Shown one piece after another: positions 8,763 to 23,255 of a stretch of DNA of 64,000 bases; the stretch's first letter is position 1, and every line of letters begins with the position of its first letter. This stretch comes from Xylocopa sonorina (lineage: Eukaryota > Arthropoda > Insecta > Hymenoptera > Apidae). The DNA is taken from assembly GCF_050948175.1 (NCBI RefSeq), contig NC_135200.1, forward strand, positions 1,426,001 to 1,490,000, given 5' to 3'. A program made the translations under genes and the position numbers. The notes under the pieces are model-generated. The model saw only the letters and a list, made by a program, of their open reading frames with translations. It did not search any database and was not told the DNA's origin.

Positions 8763-11700
8763 ATTATTATTAAAAGTTAGAATCAAAATGCTAGCGGTGT
8801 AATATATTGTACAATATTTAACACAATCTGAGCAGTAAAAAAATTCCCTCGTACAGTCGGCAAATTTTAATTATACTCGCCCTTCAATGTGGACCGTTTA
8901 ACATATTATACATATATCATTTTTCCCTCCCCTCTGGTCGCACTAATTTGAACGCTTTAAACTTGCCTCCCGGCAGCAAGGAACGCACGAAAAGCTGAAG
9001 CTGCGAGGCAAAATAGGTGGCTCCTTGTCTTCCGGCGTGTTGTGAGCCTTATTGTTTCTTTACGATTATGCGTGAACTCTCCATGCGAACCTTCCCTTTA
9101 CACCGGACACCGTGTCCACCTTGTCCAAAATTTTAAGTTCAAAGAAATTAATTTTAATCCCGCGCTTCAGCTGAAACTATAATCGAGAGGGAAAGTACAG
9201 ATATCTAATAAATCGATGATTCTAAGTCGGAATTGTAAAAGATGAATCGCGTTGAACTTGGATAATAACGGAACTTTTTTAACAGACCCGATCGATTTTA
9301 TTGAAACACAGGTAAGCACTCTTGGGTGTCAGACAATCAGGAACATCGAGAACCAAGTTCTACGAGCGATCGTTCGAAACAATTAGAGGAAGAAAACAAT
9401 CAGATAAAAGAGTAAAATGCAAACGAGGAGGAGCAAAAAGAACGTAGCGAATAAAGAAAAAAAAGGGCTGGAAAAAGTGGTCGTTTGCAAAGAAACGATC
9501 TGGGAGAAAATGTTCCCTCGCAAAAACGAATCCTTTTGAGCAAACCGCACGGTCCTCTGGCTCGAACTCTGCCATCGATGCTTTCGTTTGACCAGGTAAG
9601 CCGCGCGGTTACAAAAAAGACAAGAAGAGAGTCACGTATACATGCACGTATAAGGAGCAGTGCATAAAGTAGTGGTAACAGAGAAAGAGGCGAACAAAGA
9701 CGAAAAAAGAAATTCATTTTGAAATGGCTCTGCCCATGGAGATGTTACAAGTCGAACTCCAGTGTCCTGGTTCGTGGTAGCACCCTGAATTCTGGCTAGC
9801 TGCCAGTCAGTTGCAAAAGGTCCGGAAGAGACCATCCACCAGTGGCGTGGGATGGGGGGGGGGGGGGGGGGGTATGCGGCGGTGATAGAGGGAAAAAAAG
9901 GAAAAAACGAGAAAAATAAAAGTGGTACGCACGTATCTATCATCGTAATACCTGTCAGGTGCGGCCGAGTGTGCGTGTATCCGGGTGCACACACAAATGG
10001 ATTCGCACACCTGACCGTATATGTTTGCAGGAGTGGAAGAAGAGGGGGCAACAACCCATTGGATAACCGCATGCGAGTGAAACTTTCTAAAAACCATTTC
10101 GGCCAGGTAGAGAATCCATTTTCGGACGTTGCTGCAGAGAAAAAAAGATGACGGACCGACGATGAGAGAAACGGAGAGAGGGTGGTAGATGCAGTGATGT
10201 CGAATAAAAAGAGATGAAGACAAGGAGAGAGATAGGAGCGCGCAAACGTGTAAGGGATGGACAACAGTGCAGAATGGGGGAGGAGGGTGAAACGTGCATG
10301 CAGAAAGGCAGAAAGTAAATGATGGCGCGAGAAAGAAGAAGAGATGCACTAGCTTCGCGGAACTAGTCGGAGAATGAAGGGGTAGCGTTACCGCTGCACT
10401 GCAGCAAGCAAACTTTAGCAATATACATACATATAGTACATGTGTATGTATACTGACTCGTGTGTGCATTTCCGATTGTGTACAAGCAGAGCGTATGTAG
10501 GGATGATCTGGTCCTTCGATGAAGCTCGTATATTTCCTTCCCTTTGTTTCATTCTCCTTCTTTATCTGATTTACATCCAGGCTTTTTAGTAAATCTATAT
10601 AAATAATATATATATAGTATATATTGTAAATATATAGTAAATTTTATCTTTCTATTTTTGTTTTCTTCCTTTTCTATCTTTTTTTGTTTTGTTTTTTATA
10701 CCGTAGCGTGTGGTAGCGTCGATTTTTGGCAGTACCACTGAGTTCCAATTGAGGGGCGCTGCGTAATCATTTTTCATCGACCTCTCGTCCGGTCTAGTTT
10801 AAATATTTTCTTTATTTTTCTAGCTACGATGAAATGGTTGTTTGTTGACGCAATTATGTAAAGACGGTATGGATTTTTTATAGAAATTTCAGTATCAACT
10901 CCTACTGAATATGTTGAACTTTCTATTCAGATGCGATGTGATGAAAAGTGTTTTGTTCGAAAGAAAATGTATCGGTAATGCATTAAAATTAACCAATTGA
11001 TTCATCAATGGACCCGCTATTCAAGTTAACGAGCAACTCCTAGACTCGTAAGTAGAATAGGAAAAACAAGTAGAAAAATCTTTTCCATAACAAAATAGTT
11101 GCATAGAATATTTGCCGATTACAAGTGTCGATACATATCTATAAGTATTGTTACGTGTAATAAGAGAGAATTCAATTATTATCAATTTATTGTCTCATGA
11201 TCGTGTAATAAAGTTAACAACAGTCACATAACATGTTAACAAAAGTCAGGCATGACTATGTTGAGAGACAGATGTTATGATGAATCGTAATATTAAAAAT
11301 CAGTGCGCACTATTCGAAATCGGGTTAATTTCGGGTACCTCTGTAACAGAAACCGAACAACCGTTTGCACTCACTCTCCCGTTTTTAAATTACAAACAGG
11401 GAATAAAAACTATATGCATTTAATGCGAAGTACCTACAATGACTCTTAAAATATATTAGCTTTTTAAAGCAGTCTTTAACGAGTTTAGAATATTTATGAT
11501 TTATTTAAACGGCCGCTTGGTTTAAATAAGAGAGTTTGAGTTCCAAATGGTACCAAATAATGCCCATACATTTTACACAATCGTAGTCGCGTTGAACTTA
11601 ATGTACGTATATCGTTAAGAGAGCTATCGCACAATTTTTTTTTTAACTACTACAAGTTGAAATAATTTAATTCTGTCGCTTTTTTAAATATTATGTTAGA

Positions 11701-14700
11701 TAATTGTATTTAAACAAGAAATAAATTTCATTCTAGCATTAATATTTGCAACTGCAAATATAAACTCAGCACAGTTACAACTACTTTATTGATATACAAG
11801 ATGTCGAAGGTTGAATACAGTGCACGGAACATTTCTACCCTTTCCATAACTGCATAATACATACGAAACACTTAATTAGATTGCTTCAAATAAAGCACTT
11901 CAGATCATATATGGTTAATAATTTCATTAGAATACATTTCCTAGATTTTTCATCAATTTCCATCATATTTTCAAAAACGTTTCTTGGACGTTTTAGTAAG
12001 CCCCACGCCTATCCAATACACTTGGTTGGCTGCCTCAATAATTTGTGCCAGCCTCCGCAACGTCCGCGTAAAGCAATAAAAAAAATAGTCAAACAAAAAT
12101 AACGTTTCGATTAAATTCAACTTCCGGATCGTAATTTGGACATTCGCGTGCATTGCCCTTGTACACAACTCTCGCAATGACACGACGATTCAGGCGTGCC
12201 ACCGGAGCGAGAAACGTTCGAAATCAGCGTTGTCAAAAACCTCGATAAATCCTGGCTGGACCTGAGAATCTCGAATTCATGGTCGTCCGTTTGGCGTGTA
12301 CCTCGCTAGTTGGACGAAGGTTGTCGGAACGTTCAGGTGTCGTTCCGTTTCGCGACGGATATTGGATTTCCTCTGTTTCCACGAGTTGAATTTGAGTTAA
12401 CCCCGCTCGCTTGTCAACATAAGTATGCAACATAAGCGAACATCTTCTTTTTCCTCTTTTTCTTTCTATCTTTCTTTCTTTTTCGTTTCTTTTTTTTTAT
12501 TTTTGGACTGTTTAAGCCGACTTACATATTCCGCGTTACCTGCGATACCGAAAGTTTTATCGCGCTTCTCCCTTTGTCGTCAACCACCGTGCACAACACA
12601 TGATTCACAATTTTTTCTGCTATTTTTTTGAGACCACAGCTTCTCGTTACCGAACTGACAGCCGAAACGCAAACGTTCACGCTATCCGATTGGTCATGGT
12701 ATTACGAGTTCTCAGTGTGAACTAATTTTTGCTAATTAAAAATAAGTTTAATGAATAATAAAGTTTAATTTTGAAACTCGAAGATTACTTTTTCATTTTC
12801 TATGCGAAAGCCAGGATTATCTGCAAAGTAGAAGTTTACAGCATCTCATTACTCAAAGCCAGTAAAATTTACGTATGTTAAAATCAGGTTTTCACGTTTT
12901 GTTGATATAAAAATCTTTTCTCCTTTTTACAAGCGTGTGTACATAGATCATACAACTTAATGTAACATCTAAGCTCAAAATCTTCATACATTCAACAACT
13001 TAAATACCTCACGTGATGAAACTCGAAATATATTGTACTATTACTGCTTCATATTTTTTAATTTTTCACCACTTGACATACAATTGGTTAAAATTATTTC
13101 TCTTCTTATCTAAAATGAATAATTTATTCCTATAAAAAAAGTAACATTAACAACCTATTGTTAATATTGTGGTTTACATTTATATGTATATCGTAAATTA
13201 TATGGATAATATCGATTTTTGTTTAAATATGTTTGCATTTACAAAGAAATTTCTTATTTTAGTTCAATTTCGTTTCAGATTAATGAAATAGAAACTGAAC
13301 TCACCAAATGTGGTCAGACAATGTTGTCTCTCATTCCTCTGCCACGGCTTCTCTATTGTTACGTCACTCGTGTCATGATAACTATAATAGAAAGGTCATT
13401 ACCAAATAATAGAAACTGATAGAAAGGTTAATCTGTTAAGCTACAATTTCAGACAGATATGAAATTATCAAGTCTTGATTAATCGTTCGCGGCATTGAAC
13501 AAGTTTTTTATAGATTCAAAAAGATGTTAACTATTTTTTCCTCCTTCCAGGTTTTCTATTTCATTCCTTTCCATTATTTCTTTCCTAATTGCTGAAGTTA
13601 CTTCGGAGTTACTTCGGAGTGACCTAATTGCCTCTACCCCTCCTAATGAAATACTTTGAGTTATGACACAACTTCCTGTAGACCCAGGATGTTTTCTCCG
13701 CGCGAAGGCACAACATATTTACTAGCGTTATTATGGAATCCAAATTGTTTTTTTATAACGAAATTGACTGGAAAGAATGTTGTATTATTGACAATATAGC
13801 TAAACTACGCAAGAAGGGAATAAGGGAAAAAAGAAGAATTTAAAAATATAATTAATTTCACATATATTATTAGGGATGATATATATGATAACTATAACTA
13901 TGTATGCATATATCTAAATAACTAGGCGAAAAACAACCCTAACGCACAGAACGAGTCTGTAACGGCGCGTTTAGTTTTTAATGCAATGTTGGTAATTGGA
14001 AAAAGGTCGGCTGTAAGTAGGAGTAAAATTACTTTTTAGACATGATGGTCCCTGGATATTCGTTAAACTTTCTTCTTCATCCGAATGAAAGGTAATCGAA
14101 GTTTTCGTGTTCAGACTTGTTCGCGTTCAAACTGCTTCGTACTCTTCTAGCCAGACTGTCTTACGTTCGTTGTCTGTAAAAATTGAAATTCGCTCTGTGT
14201 TACGCGTGTAACAAGATTAGTTTAAAATTACTAAAAATCTTACGATAGAAGTGAATTAAAAAGAGCATTCGTATGTACGAGATGTAATTTCCTTGACTTT
14301 AACAATTAGAAAGTCACCCTTCTGGAAACTATTGGGAAAAAAAATATTTATGCAGTCAAAGAAGTAAAAGATATTCAAATTTAATAGAAAATGAGAGATT
14401 ATTAATTTTCACTTATATTTATTGATAATTAAACGAAGAATTCGACATTGTTCAACAAAAGAAGTTAGTTATACGATTCGGAATCCTGAGTAGATGAATT
14501 TGTAAAATGAGGGTAAACTAGCTGCGGTGTAATTACATCGTAAACCGTGCTGTCCATATGGAAATTGTAACATTAACCGATGGAGGAACCATATAGGATG
14601 GAAAGTTTGGACTCGAGTCAAGCAGAGGACGATTGGGAGTTTCGTGTCCATAAGCGAAACGCGCTGCTTTGAATTTACTTATTACAAATTGGAATTAGTT

Positions 14701-17082
14701 TGATAACCTGTTACGTGAACGGCTGATATTTATTTTACAAGAACATGTACATCTGGACCAACCGGACTTACCACAAATATGACAATTTATTATACCGTGA
14801 CCATCCAGTTCGCGTTTACCGTAGACGTAATTCATCGCCTCATTGTTATCCGTACAATTTAAACTTTAATAGTTTACATTATTAAATTACTCAGCTTTCT
14901 AAACTTTTCGTATTTAGAATATCAACATTTATGGATATATCGGAAGTCGATTAATAGTGTATTAAAATTAATTTAATATCAGGGTTAAAAATCCAAATCA
15001 GGTTTAATAAGTATTAATTGTTTGCCAGAGAGACTTTTCGACTGTTTCTTTCTCGACTGCAACTTTTAAAAGGAACGCTTCGCAGCAACTGGTTATTTTA
15101 CTATTTTCAATTTCGATGGAAACAGCGTGACGCCGAGTAAAAATTTCTAAACGCGAGCTCGTCTTCGCGAGTCCTGCGTTTCTTCTTAAAAATTTATCCT
15201 ATTTTCTCGCACTCTGCTTCTACACTGTCTAAGTACGGTAATTGCCCGTCAGGTGCCAGAGTTATGTCTTTCATTCGTATTCCTGGGTAGTGCGTACCTA
15301 AATCAATCTCTGTTTGTCTAGCATTAAAGTTCACTTGTCCTCGTTTGTGGGTAAATATTCTTTACCATATTCTAATATCACTTCTAAAAAAAAAAGAAGG
15401 AAGAAATTTGAAAATGTAGAACGTAAAGTTATAAAATTAATCTTGGATTAATGAAATTTTGAAAATAGAGAAGAAAAAGTAAGAAAAAGTATTAACTATT
15501 GCTAAAGAAGAGAAGAGATGGGTATGTAGTTGACGGATAGGGCAGTCGGAAGTGAACGAACGGTAAGGGGTTGTTTCGGCATGCAGGGGTGGACATCCAT
15601 TGTGGCCGGTAATCGAATTTTTCAAAATCGGACATTTTTGTGCCGGCCGTCTTCTTGCTCTTTCTATCTGGCAGCTTTGTCGTCCCTGCGATCTAATTAT
15701 AATTGCATTACCGCAATCTGAAAAATAACTGGAAAACACCACAGCTCAACGCAATTATCTTACGTTTATGGTGAGAAATTGAAAGTGCAAAGAAAAAAGA
15801 AAAAAGAAAGGGAAAAGAAAAGAAAAGCTAAGAATCAGTTTCAATCGCACATTTGGGGCATTTTGCAGAATTAAAAAATTTGATTGTATCAGTAACATTG
15901 TATCGAAACAAACGATTGTTTCTACTTGAACATTTTGCGACAGGATACATTTACGACAATACGAGTGTATTACACATTTAATACTCTTGAATCTATAAAT
16001 ATAATATATTAAAAACATGCTCCTTTTTGCAGATTGTTGTTTTAAAAATAGTATTCGCAGTACTAAATACGAATATGTACGTTTTATAATCTCCATTATA
16101 ATATTTCATTTCGCTGGACATTTCTCGAATCAAGGCATCTTTTGCAATAATCGGCTCCAGAATTATCCATGCAGAATGTTTGCAGTCCGTTACGTAACGA
16201 TAACAATCGGTACTTCGAATTAATCGTTGTGTACCGTAACCAATCCGTAATGTTCGAGCATAATTTCGCACGCTTTCTTGTTGATATGTAATTATTGGAC
16301 GCGATTTAATCCATACCTGAACTACACCATACCCACCGCCGGTATAGTGTGCATTCGTTCCTTATTTTGAAATCATCTCCACTGATTACAATTTGGAAAT
16401 TTTTACTTAGCGACCCTTTCTTTTCAGCGAATTTATTCAAACAATGAATAATGAAAGAAAAATCATATTTATAGAAAAACATTTTGGACAACAACATTGA
16501 TTTATTTATGTTTGAAGAAATTGTTTTTATAGAAATAGTTCAAATTTCCATTGAATTTCTATTTCTAAAAGTATTTCTCAAATCGAGTGCAATTTAACAG
16601 TTAATAGTCAATCAGTAAAAAGATGTTTGAATTTTCGTATCGCTTCCACACCTTTTTTTTCTACGAGTTGCCCCATCAATCTGAAATCCCCGTTGGATTT
16701 ATATAACCGCCTCTCCTTATTTTCCTTCTTTTCCCCTCCGTCTGTGCACCTGTTGCCACAGAAATAGCTTTACGAGACTGATCGAGAAGAACAAGGGACG
16801 ATATTTATTTAAAACCGCCTATGCGCGTTCGAGCTAGCCTGCCCTTTTCATTTATCTATGATTATCGGGGTAGGAAAATCGTTCTTTTCGATGCATGTTT
16901 ATTTTCGTTGGAATCTTTGCGAATTTTTTAAATATAGCTTTTCCAAACAAGAGTGATACCGCTTACGTTCACTCTCAGAAGGATAAGATAATTCACAAAA
17001 GCGTGAGAACGCGAACTAAATTGAAATTTTTTACTCCGTTCGGAACCCATGAAATTTTGTTTCCGCGGATTAATACAATATA
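8763..17082. other. Non-coding stretch with purine-rich block and poly(G)
   Basis: No credible gene was found. About 9360-10390 is strongly purine-rich on the + strand, which produces long spurious frames on the - strand. A pyrimidine-rich run lies at 12445-12515. A segment at 10489-10700 shares blocks with sequence inside the mariner (4017-4075). A possible CAG|GTAAGC donor at 9593/9594 ends a short open frame, but no matching acceptor or conserved product supports an exon. Confidence 0.5.
9854..9872 (+). repeat. Poly(G) tract of 19 bases
   Basis: Uninterrupted run of G in purine-rich DNA. Such runs are prone to length variation and assembly error. Confidence 0.9.
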
Positions 17083-17978
17083 TATTATGAGCAAAAGTAC
17101 CCAGAATTTGTCAGTAAAACGAGAGCGGTTCTATTGTTCATCGATATTTATTATATTCCCTTCAAAATAATCTCCATCACAAGCAATACACATACTCCAA
17201 CGCTTCTTTAAATCTTCAAAATATTTTTCGTAGGCGGGTTTCGGAATCCCCTTCAGCTCCTTCTGCAAATTCTTCTTTATTATCTTAATCGTCTCAAAAC
17301 GCTTTCCATCAAGTGGTATTTTGAATCATGGGAAGAGGAAAAAGTCACACGAAACCATGTCAGATGAATAGGGAGCTTGCAGAACGGTATTAACGTTGTT
17401 TTTGGTCAAATTGTCGCGTACAGATGCGCATTGACTAGTCTCATGCCAAAAACATCGTGCATAATGCTCTGGCACCGATCCGAACGAGATACCAAGATCG
17501 GCGGCTATCTCCCTCATGCTCACACGACAATCTTCGAACACAATTTTCTGAACTTTTTCGATGTTTTCGTCAGTCACAAAGGTGGGTGGATGACCAAAAC
17601 GAGGCAAATCATCAACTATAGTACGGCCCACTTTAAACTCTTTTTACCATTCATATGCTTATGTGTTCGACATTATTGTGCCTCCTTAGGCTACCGTTAA
17701 CATTTTCAACGCTTCCATACATGATATTTTGTTAGAAACACAAAATTTTAAGCAAACTCTGTAAATTCAACGTGGTCAAATTCACAGAGTACACCAAACA
17801 ATGACTTGTTTACAAAGCTATCCGACAAACACAAGTAGTACAAACTATCTGACAAATTGCGCTTAAAAGTGAACAACTGACGATGGATGTACCGATCTAG
17901 AAAAAAAATGATTTTGACAATATCTCAAGCGCGGTTCGCTCAATTGAGAAATTCCGGGTAATTTTTTATCATAAGGTA
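17083..17978 (-). mobile_element. Mariner transposon, internally deleted
   Basis: The left end (TTATGAGCAAAAGTACCCAG, from about 17085) and the inverted right end (TTATGATAAAAAATTACCCG, ending about 17975) form short terminal inverted repeats. They enclose a decayed mariner transposase on the - strand. The right sequence between the TIR and the gene is the usual 5' leader. At about 0.9 kb the element is shorter than a complete mariner (about 1.3 kb), in line with the deletion in the gene. Exact ends and the TA duplication are uncertain. Confidence 0.78.
17131..17750 (-). pseudogene. Mariner transposase remnant lacking the catalytic centre
   Basis: From about 17750 the - strand shows a damaged N-terminal helix-turn-helix region with stops. 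Then comes a frame from 17631 with GRTIVDDLPRFGHPPTFVTD and VSMREIAADLGISFGSV, the second DNA-binding helix-turn-helix of mariner transposases. The sequence then jumps, after a frameshift near 17460, to RDNLTKNNV and APYSSDMVSCDFFLFP, which holds the third catalytic Asp region. It continues with YFEDLKKRWSMCIACDGDYF to a stop at 17131. The segment carrying the first two catalytic Asp residues is deleted. Dead copy. Confidence 0.88.
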
Positions 17979-20900
17979 CAAATACTGACACGCACACGAG
18001 TTGCTATAGGTCCTTTAGAATATCCTAAAAATATTGTGAAACATCTCCCATTTATTTTTCAAGAAGCTCTATTCTTTCTGTAATACTTAAAATACCGGTA
18101 CTTAAAAAAAAATATGTAAAAGTTCATGGTAACTTAATGGTTTTCATTCATTGATGTATGTAGAATTGTATCAAAACGCGTCCGTGCGTGCTTATGTACT
18201 AAGAGAAAGACCTTTTTGCAAACATTTGCACGTCATCGAACTAGTGTCCACTTTCTGCGATCACAAGCCCGATTTACTCTCTTGCAAACTTGAAACTCCT
18301 ATAAAAGATAAACTTGAAATTTATATAAAAATTATTACAACTACAATAATGATTACTATTTATTTATAGTAGTATTAATTGTTGATTATTATTTATTTTT
18401 CAAATCACTTTTAATTGTACAATAATTCAATCTTAGTTGTCACGAAAAATGGGGTAAACTTCTTTCGAGGTTATTTGCAAGGTTTAACTGATTTTTCAAA
18501 CATAACATTCAGATCTATTCTACTCGTTATTAGAAAATATATTTCAAAACTAAAGTTCTATCAACTTGATTTGTTATTCGTTTTAACTTGAAACGTTTCT
18601 GATACGAACACAAATTAAAGGAAATTAGTTATTCCGTACAATAAAAACGAAGTCGAACAGACAATAGAGAAACCATGAACTTTCGACATCAATCGCTAAC
18701 AGGCATTGCAAATAAATCGATGAGCGTCTAGTGGGTGTTCATCGATGTCAATCGGGTGAAATAGTGTAGGTAGATTGGAACTCGTCAAAGTGGATGTTGA
18801 GTTTTGCGATCAGACAATATAAAGGGGCACACGTGTCATAGAACGTCCGTGGAAATACCATGCGATAACAATTCAATTCGAATCCCCCCTCCCCCTTCTC
18901 TTTTTCCTTTTTAACGTGAGTAAATCCATCCCGAAACCCTAGGGAAAGGGGTATACCGGGGATTCTTACCGATAAAAGCAGCAAGCCCCCCCACCGGACG
19001 ACTCATCGCGCAAAGACTAGAGGCATGTCCACCGAAGTTGACTTCCTCGCGCGTGACACATAGGATTTACCACTAAAATGATAAAAATACAAAAAATCGA
19101 TTACGATTGAACAAAAATTAGTAACATAACTGTATACTAATACATATCTTGAAAATATACATTAAATAGAATAATTCAATTCGAGTCACCAATAAAAACT
19201 GATAACTCGAATTAATAAAGTAAACAAAATGATATTACTCCATAGAGAATAGCTCTTTCTAATTATCGATTTATGGGTATTCGTGTATTCGTTTTCAGTA
19301 AAATTATTATTGAATCAGGTCGATTATAAAAATTGTATATCGGTAGAAATGATACCCGCTGTACGTACTTAACGCAATCTCAAAAAATGGAAAATTCCAA
19401 AGTGAAAGATATACTACGTTTTAATAGGTTGGGAACGGTTCTCGGTAATTTAAGTAATAAATGAAACTATTAATCAGGAATATCATTTTTGTAGCAAGAA
19501 CGAGAACGTAACGATCGATCGTAAGAGATTACATTTGGCTTTAGTGAAAGAAAGGGGATTGAAAATAGAGTTACGAAAGAAACGGTCTCTACGGAACGTA
19601 ACCGCTATAAGTGGATGTAACAAAGCTAGGGGAAAAATTTTTTATACGCGACAACGGGTACTCGGGTCTTCTTAGAAATTTGAAGCCTGGAAGATGCATG
19701 TGATATGTATTATGGGCATTAAAGTTAGAGTAAACATAAACGTAACGAAGTAGAATGTTGTAAAAGTACCAACGTTTACGAATTTTAAAGAAAGAAGCGG
19801 ATATTTCTGTAGTGATTCGGAATAGCATAGAAGCGATCTCGTTTCAGTGCTTGAAAATAAATTTACATAGGGCGATGTGTCTAGCTGTTTGTCCGAAATG
19901 GGTCGTTCGAAGTAAGAGAGAAAAAGAAATGTGGGCTACCAAAATATCCGAATAAATTCGAAAACGTGTTGCGCTGTATCTGCCGTTGGTTATAGAGGAG
20001 GTTGAAATAAGAGCAGCAAGAGAAGCCGTGAAAAGCAAGTAAAGACGGTGCTTGTCAGCATCGATTTTGTTCTATTGATTTCGCACGGCCACGCGAGAAA
20101 AGAGTACGACCGAGATGGAAGACCTTGACATCAATATCAGACAGAACAGCTACCATCGCTTCGCTCCCACTCTTATTGCACCTCCCCTTGACGGCCGGTC
20201 CCGCACCCTACGTTTTATCCCCACTTCTGCGTGGAACACGAGCACGTGACACGAACATCGGCGAAGCCGAACGGCACAAGAATCGGACGGACTCGGGTCC
20301 CCCCTCCCCCCCGATCCCAGTAAATACCCATACATCTGAACCTCGTAGAAACATCTGGCCCGGATAGCCGTACGTAAGTTACAGGCGTAATATGGCGCGA
20401 GCTGTGAAATATTCCGTCTGGAAGCTTGCCGACGGCGACTTATATTTAAATAATTACACACCCTCCAACCTGTTCCCCCTACCGGGCTCAATTCCACATT
20501 TTCGTTTCCCTCCTAACCGTCCGCTCTCGTGGAGAATGCATGCAATGCTCTCCGCATTCCTTTAAACTTACTTTAATACTTTAAGTGCTAAATGCAGATG
20601 TACTGGGAAAACGAAAAGCCCAGTCACTGTTCTCTTCAGCATTGTTTAATTTAATGGAGTTTTTCACTCTTCGATCAATCGACATCCGACATGCGATATC
20701 TTTGAGAACACTTTTCTGGCGAAGTCTTAGTAACGCTTTAAATTATACTAGCGACAACAGATGATCCAATAGGAAATTCACACACGAATTTTATCCTCTG
20801 CAAGCCTCGTCTATAAAATTAAAAATCGAGGAATACGTTTCAATAATCTTAAAATAAACCGCCGTCGCAGCATAATCCTAGATAATTTATGGAAATCATA

Positions 20901-23199
20901 TCAAAGGATAAAGGCATAGAATCGCTTGTACGACATATTAGTGATAAAGCGTTGTTAAATTTATTAATTGTCCACTAAATGTGAAAGTATTTCCAGCTGA
21001 GCAAACTGTGTACACTTGTATAGAGGAAAGTTATGACATTGTACCCCGTGTTCGGTTATAATTTTCGAAATTCGTCGAAAGCTACAGCTCTGTTGGACAA
21101 ACAATTATAATTATTACTAAAATGAATGCAGAAGTAATTCGGTCAATGAAGAAAGGAACATTTTACGATTCTATGATAACACGAATATGCTTTGCGGTGA
21201 AAGCTGTAATATGTTAAATGGATGTTTAATGTGGAACATTGGGTTCTACCGGTAAATGGAAAATTCCGATCGCAAGGTTGTAGAATTGGTTCTCGTTTGA
21301 ATCCAGCGATCATGCAATGGCCTAGCCCAATATAACACCGACTTCCTTTGCATCTGGCGCGAAGAACACTGAGGCGAGCATTACATGCAGCGAGATTACA
21401 TACAGCTCATTAGGCGAACATTTACACGTTAGCATTGTTTGGAAGTGACGTTTAGTCGGTATGCTGATCAACTGTAATACACGCAACAGAATTCCATTCG
21501 GTTATAATAGCATTCCATAATGCCGGCTCGAACGTACGCATATTCCGGCGCATTATTGACAGCAGTAACGTTATACTCGAACGAAAAGGGATCGATCGAT
21601 AGACAGAATGAAGTAGTCGTTTGGTTACGTAGGCATTTTCTTGTTTGTAGCATATTAACTGGATTATATATCGTTCCGCTGGCGGATCTCTCTAATTCAG
21701 TATTTTCAGCTCGCTCGTATCGGATTACCGAGCAAATAGTTTGATTTTTCTGATCATTTCGAACCAACCCTTTTCTCGGTCTACCATTTCCACGTACGTG
21801 GAATAAGTAGCTCCATTAGTTATTTACGCTGTTCATCGCTTGGATATCAGAAAACTCATCTAAATTAATCTTGACAATTAATTCATTATAGTTACCAGTT
21901 TTAACATTTAAAAAAAGATAAAAATTTTATCGCTTAAAACTTAGATAAAAAGATTTTAGTTTCCAAAAAACGTAACTCCAAATATAATATTATGATACAA
22001 AATGCATACAAATGATAATGTTAACTTTTACCGGTTTAAAAATTAGAAAAAGTTCTAAAGATATCTCGTTTCTAACGACACATAAATCCAATAAAATATA
22101 AGAAGATCGTAACGCTAATGTTGCAGCATTCTTACCAATCATAATACAAAATTAGAATGTGTAGAAACTTGGTATACTGGCCACAAATATTATAAATAAG
22201 ACAAAGGTGAGAACTTCATATCATGCAAATCTCATATCCACTTATTTTTATGTACAATAGTATTTCCGGAGATGAATAACCATTTGCCAGCGTGGGACAA
22301 AACTTCGATACCCAATAACTATTAGCCTAGGCTACTAAAAGCGTAACTCGCGATAGAGAGGAAGAGCACATCTTCCCCGATGACAAAATAATACCATACA
22401 TATACCCGCACGTATAATTGAAAAATTTCGTACCATCCAAAATTTCTATTTAAAAATATACCGAAGAACCAATTCCAATTGTTCTTGCTGGAACAGTCTT
22501 TTACACGGGTTTTTACTACGTTTACACAACGATCCAAACCGAAGAAAATGTTCTACCGCGATCGTGCCAAGAGCCTTGCTAACGAAAATCCTACGGTGTT
22601 AAAAATAATCCTTTCCTACTACCTTTCGTTTCCTCCAGGACATACGTTTCCAACATTTGTTAACGTTCGCAGAAATCCGCCACCGCCACCGCCAAAAAAG
22701 AAGAAAAAGAAGACAGTGCGAGTGAACGCGAGTGAAAATTACGAAATTTCAGGGAGAAATTCAAACAGGTACGAGATCCATCTTCCCGTGCTGGGGACGG
22801 GGTGAAGAGGATGACGATTTTTTAATCGAATTATCAGCCGCGACCCCGACGCTACCGGTGATAAATGCGCACGTTCGTCTAGCTTCCGACTGTGTCTTGC
22901 CCAATTCGAATACGTGTAACGTAGCCGCGGCAACAATTTATGGTCGTCACAGCCGTGACCTGCACCCGCAGCTTTTCGATACTATGGGAACCTTGTGTCG
23001 CAACCCGTAATAATTATTATCGAATTTCCATTCGACTCTCGTTCACCTTCCTGCACATAAACGCCGGTGCTCCCCTCTTCTTCGTCCTTCCTCGCCTCTG
23101 ATCCCATCATGGCCGTGAGAATGGTAGACCCGTATTACTGGCAATGGAGCTCGCTGTATATGTGTGTGTGTGTGTGTGCGTGTGCGTGTGCGTGTGCGT

Positions 23200-23255
<56 letters not shown>

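Noticed and set aside
9485..9593. Possible exon ending at CAG|GTAAGC
   Set aside because: No convincing acceptor, phase partner or conserved product.
9632..10469. Two overlapping - strand frames of 210 and 220 codons
   Set aside because: They are products of the purine-rich + strand: Ser/Leu/Pro/Phe-rich, overlapping in different frames, no domain.
22479..23010. Overlapping frames with a Pro then Lys run
   Set aside because: Low-complexity CCACCG/AAG repeats explain the runs. The frames overlap out of phase and show no domain.
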